From: Zeaxanthinibacter sp. PT1
Lineage (GTDB): Bacteria > Bacteroidota > Bacteroidia > Flavobacteriales > Flavobacteriaceae
DNA: 64,000 nucleotides
Assembly: GCF_028464225.1 (NCBI RefSeq)
Contig: NZ_JAQPCN010000001.1
Span: forward strand, 558,001-622,000
Reading direction: 5' to 3'
The notes under the pieces are model-generated. The model did not search any database, was not told the origin of the DNA, and saw only the letters and a program-made list of their open reading frames with translations. Shown here in pieces: positions 52,752-60,995 of this stretch; within the stretch, counting starts at the first letter, position 1, and every line of letters begins with the position of its first letter. The position numbers and the translations under genes are program-made.

Positions 52752-54308
52752 ATGAAACACCTACAATCATTTAAATCACTGGCTTTGGCCGGATGCGTAG
52801 TCATGGGATTGGCATTTCAATCATGCGAAAACAACGACGATAATACCGATACGCGGGTAGAGGACTTTGCCTCTTTTACGGTATCTGATCAAACCCTTTC
52901 CGCAGATAACAAATTAACCATCGCCCAGGCGACCTTCCCTGAAGACGGCTGGATCGTGATCCACCCGGATAACGGCAGTGATGCACCGGACCAGTCGACC
53001 AACCTGAACGAGCCGTTATTGGTCTCTGAAGCCATCGCTACTGATATCGAGGTAACGCTGAAAGACGATGTAACCATAGAAGACGAACAGAAGCTATGGG
53101 TAGTCCTTTATAAGGATGACGGTACTTTAGGTACTTTCGAATATGACGGTCAGAATGGATTGGATATGCCTTACATGAACGATGACAACCAGTTGCTGAC
53201 GGCCTCCTTTATTGTCAATGTAGACGCCGAAGCAAACGCTACCGGTTCATTTACCGCTGAAGACCAGGATATTGAAGATAATACCCTGATCGTAAGCGAA
53301 GTGACTGTAGACCAGGACAGCTGGGTAGTCGTACATGCCGATAACGGGGAAGACGGACCTGTAGTTCCCGAGATCATTTCAGAACCCGTATTCCTGGAAG
53401 CAGGGACCTACAATGATGTGGAAGTAAGCCTGAACAATTCGGCCAACATCAAAGAAAACGATAAGCTCTGGATTATGCTGCATTCAGACAGTGGCGTAAG
53501 CGGAGAATACGAGTTTGACGGGGAGAACGGTTTAGATCTACCTATTGAAGATGCTGAAGGAAATGTAGTAACATCTTCTATAACTGCCCTGACCGTAGAA
53601 GCTGTAGCGTCTTTTGAAGCTGCTGACCAGGTGATCTCCCAGAATACCGTGATCGTAAGTTCTGCCACTTTCAACCAGGACGGATGGATCGTGATCCATA
53701 AGGATAATGGTATGGGCGGACCCGTTGTACCGGAGATCGTTTCCGAACCTAAATATGGTGAAGCAGGAACTGCCACCGATGTTGAGGTACAGCTGGATGA
53801 TGATTACAGCTTTACCGATGGAGAAACCCTTTGGGTGATGCTGCATACTGACAACGGAGTAGAGGCCGTATACGAATTTGACGGTAACAACGGGCTGGAT
53901 ACACCTATCCTTGACGATGCAGGTAATGCAGTAACCTCAGCTATAGTCATCAGTGCTGCTTCAGTGACTGCTGTAGACCAGACCGTGACTGAAGGAAAAG
54001 TAATGATTGATGAAGTTGTTGCTGCTGTAGACGGATGGATCGTAATTCACAACGATGATGGCATGGGCAACATGGTATTGCCAGACATTATCGGGAAAGC
54101 GAAAGTTACCGCCGGAGTCAATTCTAACGTAGAAATCACACTGGATGAAGGTGTCAATATCACCTCCGGACAAAAGTTATTCGCTATGTTACACATAGAT
54201 GGTGAAAACCCGGACGAATATAACTTCCCAGGAGCTGACATTCCAGAAGTATTCGGATTTGCAGGAGACAACGCCAACGTGATTGTTACTGAAATTACCG
54301 TACAATAA
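52752..54308 (+). CDS. DUF7282-type repeat lipoprotein
   Basis: 518 aa. A lipoprotein signal (to LAFQSC, Cys about 25) precedes an Asp/Asn-rich N-terminus. Four tandem domains of about 115-120 aa follow, each with SDQTLS- or ADQVIS-type starts, a (D/E)GWIVIHxDNG motif, an LxDD or LNNS stretch and LWVMLHxDxG followed by (Y/F)EFDGxNGLD. This matches the DUF7282 domain of archaeal and bacterial surface proteins. Very acidic, cell-surface, function unknown. Its own terminator follows. Confidence 0.85.
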   Translation: MKHLQSFKSLALAGCVVMGLAFQSCENNDDNTDTRVEDFASFTVSDQTLSADNKLTIAQATFPEDGWIVIHPDNGSDAPDQSTNLNEPLLVSEAIATDIEVTLKDDVTIEDEQKLWVVLYKDDGTLGTFEYDGQNGLDMPYMNDDNQLLTASFIVNVDAEANATGSFTAEDQDIEDNTLIVSEVTVDQDSWVVVHADNGEDGPVVPEIISEPVFLEAGTYNDVEVSLNNSANIKENDKLWIMLHSDSGVSGEYEFDGENGLDLPIEDAEGNVVTSSITALTVEAVASFEAADQVISQNTVIVSSATFNQDGWIVIHKDNGMGGPVVPEIVSEPKYGEAGTATDVEVQLDDDYSFTDGETLWVMLHTDNGVEAVYEFDGNNGLDTPILDDAGNAVTSAIVISAASVTAVDQTVTEGKVMIDEVVAAVDGWIVIHNDDGMGNMVLPDIIGKAKVTAGVNSNVEITLDEGVNITSGQKLFAMLHIDGENPDEYNFPGADIPEVFGFAGDNANVIVTEITVQ

Positions 54309-54339
54309 TCCCGGTTAATTAGCTAAACTGGATCATCGG

Positions 54340-54369
54340 AAATCCCGGACCTTTGGTTCGGGATTTTTT
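54340..54369 (+). terminator. Rho-independent terminator
   Basis: AAATCCCGGACC and GGTTCGGGATTT form a near-perfect stem-loop (54340-54366) with a T-run after it. Confidence 0.88.
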
Positions 54370-54528
54370 GTGCCCGGTCACCTCGAGCGCTTCGGCAAGC
54401 TCAGGACAGGCTTTCGAGTGGCATTCATGTTTTGAGTTTTGATTGGTTCTGGACTACGCTCGAACTGACATATCATGATCAGAAATAAATTCTAGTTGCA
54501 GGGCTCGAAGTGACAGTTTATGCTAGTT

Positions 54529-55050
54529 TTATGTCATGTATTCCAACTCAATCTCGAACAAGGCCACTTTCTCCCCATGGTAATGATCGGGTAGTCCGCT
54601 GGTATCCTGCATGGTAAACATGCCCAGGAAATCAAAGCCACAATCCTTGTAATGCTGAATCAATCGTTGGTTATCGCCCAAAGTATCCAGTCGGATATAG
54701 CGCTTGCCGTGTTCCCCGGCATAATCATGAGCCCAATCCACGATAGTCTGCACAAAATTATGCCCTCGGAAGTCGGGGTTTACAGCGATCCGATGGATAT
54801 ACACCGCCGGGTCTGCATTCCGTTCTTCCCAGATCTGCTCGTCGGTAAAGGTGGTAGCCCAGACGCAGGCTATCTGGCCGTTGAAAAGCAATTTCCACTG
54901 GCGGTTTTCTGCAATCTCTGTCCGGACCATATCCGGGTCAAAGTCGGGCCAGACCACGACCGTCTTCTTGCTCCGCTGGTAGGCCGATGCCTCCCGGTAG
55001 AGGCGGAAGATCTCATCGAAGTCAGCGTGGGTCGAATTCTCTATTTGCAT
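54529..55050 (-). CDS. GNAT-family N-acetyltransferase
   Basis: 173 aa from ATG 55050 (MQIENSTHADFDEIFRLYRE). The acetyl-CoA segment is VYIHRIAVNPDFRGHNFVQT near 100-119 (R-x-x-G-x-x-like loop), followed by IRLDTLGDNQRLIQHYKDCG and FDFLGMF near the end. The frame stays open to 55143, but that extension lies over the 24-bp repeat family (translating as SLCTYVPL) and is unlikely to be real. Substrate unknown. Confidence 0.85.
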   Translation of the reverse strand: MQIENSTHADFDEIFRLYREASAYQRSKKTVVVWPDFDPDMVRTEIAENRQWKLLFNGQIACVWATTFTDEQIWEERNADPAVYIHRIAVNPDFRGHNFVQTIVDWAHDYAGEHGKRYIRLDTLGDNQRLIQHYKDCGFDFLGMFTMQDTSGLPDHYHGEKVALFEIELEYMT

Positions 55051-55118
55051 GCTGTTTGTTAGTGGGTGTAAAATTCCGCAATCCATTCGGTGGATGCAAC
55101 CCGGTTCTTGCTTTTTTA

Positions 55119-55150
55119 AAGGGACATAGGTACATAGGGACAAAGGGACA
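55119..55150 (+). repeat. Relative of the 24-bp tandem repeat
   Basis: AAGGGACATAGGTACATAGG then GACAAAGGGACA, matching the 39121 unit with substitutions. Confidence 0.6.
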
Positions 55151-55308
55151 CAAGTTTATAAGGATTGTCTGACCTTCGAACCTCGAACTTCGAACCATTA
55201 AAGTATTGTTAAGCTGTAAGGTAGTGACACTTATTTCGTCTAACTTTGTAATGAAAAGATTAAACAAAACTGATCGCGGTTGTTCCGCTGTCCTATAAAA
55301 TATTACAC

Positions 55309-56406
55309 ATGAAATTATTAGAACCCTTTAATCTGAAAGGATTACAACTTAAAAACAGTATGGTTATGGCGCCGCTTACCCGCGCCAGGGCCGAAGGCAA
55401 CGTGCCCAACCAGCTGATGGTACAATACTATGCCGAGCGGGCCACCGCCGGGCTTATCATTACCGAGGGCACCGCGCCTTCTCCCAATGGCCTGGGTTAC
55501 GCCCGTATTCCCGGCATCTATACCCGCGAACAGATAGAGGGTTGGAAGATGATCACTACGGCCGTGCATGAGAACGACGGAAAGATCTTTTTACAGCTGA
55601 TGCATACAGGGAGGGTATCCCACCCGGAGAATATGGAAAAGGGCGCTAGGGTGGTAGCCCCTTCTGCAGTGCGACTCAACGGGCAGATGTATACAGACAC
55701 CAAAGGCCCCCTATCCTACCCCGAACCCGAAGAAATGACTTTGGCCGATATCTCCCAGGCCCAGGACGAATTCCTGCAGGCTGCTATCAATGCCATCGAA
55801 GCCGGTTTTGACGGGGTGGAGATCCACTCTGCCAATGGTTACCTGGCCGACCAGTTCCTGAATACCGCTACAAACAAAAGGCATGACGCCTACGGCGGCT
55901 CTATAGAAAACCGCACCCGCTTTACACGCGAGATTACCGGGCAGATCGTAAAGGCTATCGGAGCTGAACGAGTAGGGATCAGGCTCTCTCCTTATAGCAC
56001 CTTTAACGATACCGAGGTCTTTGATGGCATGGAACGGCAGTTCCTTTACCTGGTTGATGAACTTAAACAGTATGACCTGGCCTATGTCCACCTTGTAAAT
56101 AACACAGCACTGGGTTCCCCGGACGTGAACGAGGACATCTTTAAACAGATTCGTAAAAGATACAAGGGTAACCTGATCATGAATGGAGGGTATGATAGAA
56201 TCAGCGGCGAAGAAGCCCTGATCCGCGAGGAAGCAGACCTGATCTCCTATGGTCGGTCCTTTATCGCCAACCCGGACCTGCCCTATCGTTTTTCTTACGA
56301 TCTGCCCCTGAACCACCCGGACCCGGATACTTTTTACACCCCCGGTGAAAAAGGCTATACCGATTACCCGGCCTGGGCAGAAAGCCAGGTTGCAGAAGTA
56401 CAGTAA
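55309..56406 (+). CDS. Old Yellow Enzyme-type alkene reductase (NemA-like)
   Basis: A 365-aa FMN- and NAD(P)H-dependent ene-reductase. MVMAPLTRARAEGNVPN near 18-34 is the FMN-binding start. The substrate His/Asn pair appears in GVEIHSANGYLADQFLN near 174-190. RTRFTREI and the FMN-phosphate region LIMNGGYDR...DLISYGRSFIANPDLP near 290-327 complete the family set. Length is normal. A terminator follows. Confidence 0.94.
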   Translation: MKLLEPFNLKGLQLKNSMVMAPLTRARAEGNVPNQLMVQYYAERATAGLIITEGTAPSPNGLGYARIPGIYTREQIEGWKMITTAVHENDGKIFLQLMHTGRVSHPENMEKGARVVAPSAVRLNGQMYTDTKGPLSYPEPEEMTLADISQAQDEFLQAAINAIEAGFDGVEIHSANGYLADQFLNTATNKRHDAYGGSIENRTRFTREITGQIVKAIGAERVGIRLSPYSTFNDTEVFDGMERQFLYLVDELKQYDLAYVHLVNNTALGSPDVNEDIFKQIRKRYKGNLIMNGGYDRISGEEALIREEADLISYGRSFIANPDLPYRFSYDLPLNHPDPDTFYTPGEKGYTDYPAWAESQVAEVQ

Positions 56407-56481
56407 GGTCACCCGGACGGTCCAACATGTGGGTGACCCCACAACCCCCGGAAGTCACATGGGTCTGAAGGGGGTTATCAT

Positions 56482-56522
56482 AACCCTCCGAAGCTCCACC
56501 AGGAGCGAAGGAGGGTTTTTCT
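56482..56522 (+). terminator. Rho-independent terminator
   Basis: AACCCTCC (56482-56489) pairs with GGAGGGTT (56510-56517). An inner CTCC/GGAG stem and a T-run make it strong. Confidence 0.85.
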
Positions 56523-56690
56523 TTACGGCTAATTCGCGATTTGTGCCTACCTGCGGGCAGGCAGGGTTCGCGGTTTAATATTAGGGCACGCATAAATATC
56601 TAAATAAAAACGAGACCCGTTTTGAGTCTCGTTATTATGGTGCTTTGTAGTGCTATAAGCAGCTTTAGGCTTACCCTATGGTCAAAAGTC

Positions 56691-57380
56691 CTATTCCTTC
56701 AGATAGACCAGCTTTTCCAGGCGGGCCAGTTCTTTCTCGTCTACGTACTTGCCGATCTCTGCACGAAACTGCTCCATGTTCTTGTACGGGCGGTATTCTT
56801 CAAACTCGTGCGCCATACGGTCGCCTACTCCCGGAAGGGCTTTGATGTCTTCTTCAGAGGCCGTGTTCAGTTCTACAGGCACATACACGTAGTTCAGGTA
56901 GCGGGCAACTTCCTCTTCATCCACGTACTTACCGATCTCGCGTTTAAACTGGGCCACACTGGTATACGGGCGGTATTCCTCAAACTCGTGCGCCATGCGG
57001 TCGCCCACCCCGGGGATCATTTTAAAATCGGCCTCAGCGGTGGTGTTCAGGTTCAGGGGGATAAACATTTTCTTGTAGAGTTCTTCCTTATTCACCTCAT
57101 CCCCCAGCATCTGGTCCAGTTCGTTCATGCTGAGCAAGGGTTTCTTTTCCATGATCCCGGCGATCAGGTCTGCGGAGAGTCCCGCTGCTTCAAGGTCGGC
57201 TTCCGTAGCCAGGTTAACGTTCAGCACCGCAGTGCTGGCAGTGGCTTCGGTTTCGGTCACCTCCATGGAATCCTGTGCGGCGGATTCGCCGGTTTTATCT
57301 TCTGCTTTCTGCTCTTTACAGGCAGTGAAAAAGAGGCCCAGCAGGGCAGCGGTAAAAAAGTAATGTTTCAATGTTCTCAT
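56691..57380 (-). CDS. Helix-hairpin-helix (ComEA-like) lipoprotein
   Basis: 229 aa from ATG 57380. The lipoprotein signal is MRTLKHYFFTAALLGLFFTAC (first residues 1-20 and Cys 21). An acidic linker follows, then three HhH-like units: LNVNLATEADLEAAGLSAD, LNLNTTAEADFKMIPGVGDR and ELNTASEEDIKALPGVGDR. The last two are near-duplicates that share MAHEFEEYRPY and an EIGKYVDE tail. ComEA-type HhH binds duplex DNA outside the cytoplasm. A GTG/ATG start at 57494 would destroy the signal. It overlaps the upstream membrane gene by 4 nt. Confidence 0.85.
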   Translation of the reverse strand: MRTLKHYFFTAALLGLFFTACKEQKAEDKTGESAAQDSMEVTETEATASTAVLNVNLATEADLEAAGLSADLIAGIMEKKPLLSMNELDQMLGDEVNKEELYKKMFIPLNLNTTAEADFKMIPGVGDRMAHEFEEYRPYTSVAQFKREIGKYVDEEEVARYLNYVYVPVELNTASEEDIKALPGVGDRMAHEFEEYRPYKNMEQFRAEIGKYVDEKELARLEKLVYLKE

Positions 57381-57814
57381 GTATGTTGTTTTAATAGAAT
57401 TAGGTAAACGTATCCAATCAATGCAAGCACGATCATGCTCCCCGGTGCCAGGGTGGGCAATGCCCCGGACAGGCTGTCGACAAACAGGTGCCAAGCGCTG
57501 GCCGTAGGCTGCATTTCCTGCTCAAACTCGTAATTCGCCCTCAGGTGCAGGAAAGTGCCGTAAAGCCCGCTAAAGACCGTGAGGACCAGTACCGTTTTAA
57601 AAAGCAGCACGGACACCCGTGACCGATGCAGCAGCAGTACAAACACCAGCGACAAGGACGACCCGATGCACAGCAAGGGGATCAGTTGGTTCAGGTCTTC
57701 GTAATGATCGAGCAGCACCAGTTCCAGGGCGGTCCCCAGCATCATAAAGAGCAGGGTGACTACCAGGACCGGTAATGCCTTTATCGGCTTGTTGATCAAC
57801 ATTCGTTCTCGCAT
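57377..57814 (-). CDS. Four-span membrane protein of unknown function
   Basis: 145 aa with about four helices: ALPVLVVTLLFMMLGTALEL, LIPLLCIGSSLSLVFVLLL, VLLFKTVLVLTVFSGLYGTF and GSMIVLALIGYVYLILL. The stretch RANYEFEQEMQPTASAW sits between helices 3 and 4. No family recognised. It overlaps the HhH lipoprotein start by 4 nt (ATGA), so the two likely act together. Confidence 0.75.
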   Translation of the reverse strand: MRERMLINKPIKALPVLVVTLLFMMLGTALELVLLDHYEDLNQLIPLLCIGSSLSLVFVLLLHRSRVSVLLFKTVLVLTVFSGLYGTFLHLRANYEFEQEMQPTASAWHLFVDSLSGALPTLAPGSMIVLALIGYVYLILLKQHT

Positions 57815-58271
57815 TCCGGGGATAAATGTAAGCAGGGAAATCGAGTTTTAAAAGTTATTTAGAACTTTTCTAAATAGCATCGCTTACAACTAGGTTCAGA
57901 AGGTGTACTGAAGACTGGTTATCCGGGTAAGCCGGGCTGTTTTCATAAAGAAAAATACAACTGTAAATGTCGGTGCGAGCCCTTCGGCTACATCCAGTCT
58001 GTGACTTACTTATGTCAGGTCGAGCCCTACGACTAGAACTTAATACTTATTATGAACTGTCAGTTCGAGCCCTTCGGCTACATCCATTCTGTGACTTACT
58101 TATGTCAGGTCGAGCGGAGTCGAGACCCCTTTTGGAGGTTCTGCCTTCACTTGCTCAGAACAGGCTCGAGTCGAGAACCGTTTAAGAGGCATCATACCAT
58201 CAGTTCTCGACTCCGCTCGAACTGACATAATTTAAAATGTCCTAAAACATGACCAGGCAGAACTGACATCA
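57815..58271. other. Repeat-filled intergenic region
   Basis: 457 bp with a 50-bp direct repeat (57976-58115) and TCGAGCGGAGTCGAGA-type inverted motifs up to 58225. No gene. Confidence 0.65.
57976..58115 (+). repeat. 50-bp direct repeat, two copies
   Basis: CGAGCCCTTCGGCTACATCC and what follows, to TTATGTCAGGTCGAGC, occurs at 57976-58025 and 58066-58115 with one or two differences. Confidence 0.8.
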
Positions 58272-58847
58272 TCACTCCAACCCCCTCAGGAATCCTTTGA
58301 ACTTTTCCGTGTTATAATCCGCCATCCCCTTGTGCTGCAGTACCAGCCTGCCTTTTTTATCGATAACAAAGGTAGCCGGGATACTCCCGGTCTGGTACTG
58401 GGCCGGTAAGGGTGCTGCCAGTTCGTAGATGGGCAGGTCATAGCCTTTGCGCTTCATAAAATCCTTCGCGGTCTGAAAATCCCGGTCCTGGGACAGCAGT
58501 ACAAAGACCACTTCATCTCCCATCTCCTCGTATAGATCTGCTATACCGGGCATTTCCGCGATACAGGGCGGGCACCAGGTCGCCCAGAGGTTTAAGAAAA
58601 CTACTTTCCCCTCCAGCTCTTCCAGGGCAATCAATTTTCCTTCCGTATCCCGCAGCAGCAGGTTTCCATCCGCTTTGGGGTATTCCGTTGTGGATTCTTT
58701 GTCAACAGAAGGATTCATCAGGCCGGTGGCCAGTATTCCCCTTTGGGCAAAGCCTATCACCTCGGTGTGTTTGCCGGTGGCGTACAGACCAAGGGCTATC
58801 AGGGCGACCAAGCCGTAGAATATCCAGTCTTTTGTTTTTTTACTCAT
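58272..58847 (-). CDS. TlpA/ResA-type membrane-anchored thioredoxin
   Basis: 191 aa. One N-terminal anchor (WIFYGLVALIALGLYATG) and a periplasmic thioredoxin domain with the active site WATWCPPCIAEMPG near 89-102 and the cis-Pro region TGSIPATFVIDKKG near 152-165. Reduces disulfides or supports cytochrome maturation. Last gene of a four-gene operon. Confidence 0.92.
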   Translation of the reverse strand: MSKKTKDWIFYGLVALIALGLYATGKHTEVIGFAQRGILATGLMNPSVDKESTTEYPKADGNLLLRDTEGKLIALEELEGKVVFLNLWATWCPPCIAEMPGIADLYEEMGDEVVFVLLSQDRDFQTAKDFMKRKGYDLPIYELAAPLPAQYQTGSIPATFVIDKKGRLVLQHKGMADYNTEKFKGFLRGLE

Positions 58848-58868
58848 GTCGTATTCCGATTTGGTCGC

Positions 58869-59282
58869 TTAGAGGGACAGGCTTTTGTAGCCTTTATTCT
58901 GCAAGCGAAAGTTATGAAGAATCCCGTTCTCTACTACTTTTATTCCTTTGGGCAGGCTGCCTGCATCTACCTTGAACTTTTTCAGGGAGAATCCACAGGC
59001 AACAATGGTCACCCCTTGTGCTTCTGCTTCCTGCAAATAAGGTGTCATCTGCTCTTTATCAGTAAGATCCCCGATATGCTGCCCACAGACAATCACCTGG
59101 AAGTCGCCGAAAAGCTTTCCTTGCTCTTCGTGTAATGCCTTGGCGGTAAGCAAAATCGGTTTTAACTGCGGTATTTTCTTGGTAAGTACCACATAATTAT
59201 GAACAGTAATATCCTGCGCCTGTACAGGGCTTGAGAACAAAGTAGTAAGAGCTAGTATAAGACTTATATATAAGGTTTTCAT
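58869..59282 (-). CDS. Exported DsrE-family protein
   Basis: 137 aa with signal peptide (MKTLYISLILALTTLFSSPV to QAQ). The DsrE/DsrF-like fold has VVLTKKIPQLKPILLTAKAL, DFQVIVCGQHIGDL (Cys about 67) and VTIVACGFSLKKF (Cys about 97). DsrE-type proteins handle sulfane sulfur; a periplasmic form is unusual but known in Bacteroidota. 21 nt from the TlpA gene. Confidence 0.86.
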   Translation of the reverse strand: MKTLYISLILALTTLFSSPVQAQDITVHNYVVLTKKIPQLKPILLTAKALHEEQGKLFGDFQVIVCGQHIGDLTDKEQMTPYLQEAEAQGVTIVACGFSLKKFKVDAGSLPKGIKVVENGILHNFRLQNKGYKSLSL

Positions 59283-59293
59283 GATATTCAGAT

Positions 59294-59695
59294 TTAAGAG
59301 TTAATAGTGTTTTTTGTATCGTTCAGGAGGAAAAATAAAAGCCCCCCGAGAATAGCGATGTTTTTAAATAAGGGTCCCAGGGTGGTGATCTGTCCCACCT
59401 GGACAGTCAGGGTAATCGGGATCAGTACTGCTATTAGTACAGCTGCCGTATAGCGTGGCTTGATGTTCAGTAAGAACAGTGCGGCGGCTAACAGCATCAC
59501 CACCCCAGATAAAAAAACCAGGGATTGAGGTTCGCCGAAAAAATAGGCGATTCCCTTAAAGTTGGCCTGTTCTATCCGAGCCGCGGTTTTCCCGGGTTGC
59601 AACAGGTGGTTACCCCCTGCTACCAGGAAGATGCCGCTCAGCATAGCCCGCAACAGGTGGACCGAAAGCCGACTTGCTTTGATGTGTGTATGCAT
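59294..59695 (-). CDS. DoxX-family membrane protein
   Basis: 133 aa from ATG 59695 (MHTHIKASRLSVHLLRAML). Four helices: LLRAMLSGIFLVAGGNHLLQ, VFLSGVVMLLAAALFLLNI, YTAAVLIAVLIPITLTV and FKNIAILGGLLFFLL. The frame extends to 59770 but ATG 59695 gives normal DoxX length. DoxX proteins relate to thiosulfate or redox metabolism. It is 11 nt before the DsrE gene. Confidence 0.87.
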   Translation of the reverse strand: MHTHIKASRLSVHLLRAMLSGIFLVAGGNHLLQPGKTAARIEQANFKGIAYFFGEPQSLVFLSGVVMLLAAALFLLNIKPRYTAAVLIAVLIPITLTVQVGQITTLGPLFKNIAILGGLLFFLLNDTKNTINS

Positions 59696-59779
59696 CTTTA
59701 AGATTTTAAGTACGTAATAAGGAGTAAGCGTACGCCCGGCAGCTTTAGTGTGCCATGACGTACAAACCATGAAGTAGTA

Positions 59780-60148
59780 CTAGCTGAACCGTGGAGGTGG
59801 TGCATTCACCTCGTTAAAAAAGGAGTAACGAGCCTGGAAAAAAGAAATGATCTGCCGGCTCTTGGGAGGGGTAGTAATGGATAGCACAGGAGCTTCCGGC
59901 AATTGCAGGCTGGTAGTACAAGGGATGCCTAACTGTAAAATGGATACCGGGCTATCCGCAGTATCGCTGTAATTTGCATGGTGGTTTCCCAAGCGGTCAG
60001 CACTGTACCGGTTTTTACAAAACGGGTTCTCTACCTGCACAGCCCCATCGCTAACCAGGGGGATTAGTACCTTGGCCTGCATTGCAGTAAGGTTGGCAGC
60101 GAGGGCCAGCAGGAGAACTATTGCTTTGAATTTAAAACCACGCATCAT
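59780..60148 (-). CDS. Short exported protein of unknown function
   Basis: 122 aa with a hydrophobic signal (MRGFKFKAIVLLLALAANLT). The chain is Pro-rich toward the end (NEVNAPPPRFS). Cys residues at about 44 and 76. No family recognised. It is the first gene of the operon with DoxX, DsrE and TlpA. Confidence 0.6.
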   Translation of the reverse strand: MMRGFKFKAIVLLLALAANLTAMQAKVLIPLVSDGAVQVENPFCKNRYSADRLGNHHANYSDTADSPVSILQLGIPCTTSLQLPEAPVLSITTPPKSRQIISFFQARYSFFNEVNAPPPRFS

Positions 60149-60179
60149 ACGCGAAATTAGGGTTTCATAAAGGTTGCGT

Positions 60180-60197
60180 ATGTAACGTATGTTACAT
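60180..60197. promoter_or_regulatory. Crp/Fnr-type palindrome
   Basis: ATGTAACGTATGTTACAT is a perfect 7-bp inverted repeat with a 4-bp spacer and fits TGTAA-N6-TTACA. It is about 32 bp upstream of the redox operon's first ATG on the minus strand. Relation to a Crp/Fnr-family regulator is inferred. Confidence 0.6.
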
Positions 60198-60360
60198 ATA
60201 ATGTCTTGAAAGATATCTCCGTTGACGACGATATTTTGCTCTTGATAATGAGATAGTAAATGTGAAGTTGAAGATTGTAGAGTGAGCTGTTGCTAATGAT
60301 AAATAATAAACGCCTTTATTGATATTGATACTTTTTTGCATTGCTCAAAAAAGTATCCAA

Positions 60361-60392
60361 CCCGCCCGTACCGAACGGTACGTTCGGGCGGG
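60361..60392. repeat. GC-rich palindrome of the CCCGCCCG family
   Basis: CCCGCCCGTACCG with CGGTACGTTCGGGCGGG (bulged). Confidence 0.75.
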
Positions 60393-60585
60393 AAAACGCT
60401 AGGCTGCATTTTCCTTTCTGCATTTCTACGGCCTCGCGCTCTGCGCTGTCCGATACCGGCAATAATGTTTTTTACCTAAAGATAAATTTCCGTCCTCCCC
60501 CTCTTCCCGGACAGCTTCTGGGACCTCTCAGCCTTGAACTGCAACGAAAAGAAAATGATGCCGGCCAAGCTTTTTTGATGATACT

Positions 60586-60709
60586 GCTCCCTCTCTCGTT
60601 GGGAGAGGGTTGGGGTGAGGGATTTAAACAATAATTCAAAAATCATCAAAACATCCCCCTCGCTACTACTCATGGGATTCGTAGTAGCTCTGCCCCCTTG
60701 AAAGGGGGA
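60586..60709. repeat. Cluster of three short REP-like hairpins
   Basis: CCCTCTC/GAGAGGG near 60589-60608, CTACTAC/GTAGTAG (60663-60687) and CCCCCTT/AAGGGGG (60693-60708). Similar in style to the DUF559-associated palindromes. Confidence 0.6.
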
Positions 60710-60922
60710 ATACATAAATTGAACCTTTGGATTAACTACGCCTTGAATTGCTAATAAAGAAAGTGATACTGTTGAGAATTCATGAAGTTGGGGAATGCCT
60801 TTTCTTCAGTATAGGCTAAGGGAACTTGGAATGGTACTCGAAAATGGCGAAGCCATTTTTGGCCAAGTTTCCGTGCCGGTTTTGCGCAGCAAAAATACAT
60901 ACAGAAAAGGCAGAAGAGGCCC

Positions 60923-60957
60923 TTTCTTTGCTTCGTTTCTTTGGGCCAGCAAAGAAA
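60923..60957. repeat. Perfect 10-bp inverted repeat
   Basis: TTTCTTTGCT (60923-60932) and AGCAAAGAAA (60948-60957). Confidence 0.7.
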
Positions 60958-60995
60958 TGAAGAGAAAAAGAATAGCACGATTTGATTACATATGA

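Larger units (their letters stand above)
60149..60995. other. 847-bp repeat-rich intergenic region
   Basis: Contains the Crp/Fnr-type site, a GC palindrome (60361-60392), a CCCTCTC/GAGAGGG repeat (60586-60630), two hairpins at 60663-60709 and a TTTCTTTGCT/AGCAAAGAAA inverted repeat (60923-60957). The ORFs seen are repeat translations. No gene. Confidence 0.65.

Noticed and set aside
55051-55143. Extension of the GNAT protein to 55143
   Set aside because: Encoded by the 24-bp repeat relative; the domain begins at ATG 55050.
57381-57494. Extension of the HhH lipoprotein
   Set aside because: It would overlap the upstream gene by over 100 bp and hide a clear lipoprotein signal.
57967-58185. 72-codon plus-strand frame
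   Set aside because: It is a translation of the 50-bp direct repeat (SVRALRLHPVCDLLMSGRAL repeated).
60341-60634. 97-codon plus-strand frame
   Set aside because: Crosses the GC palindrome and the CCCTCTC hairpin; composition is unlike neighbouring proteins.
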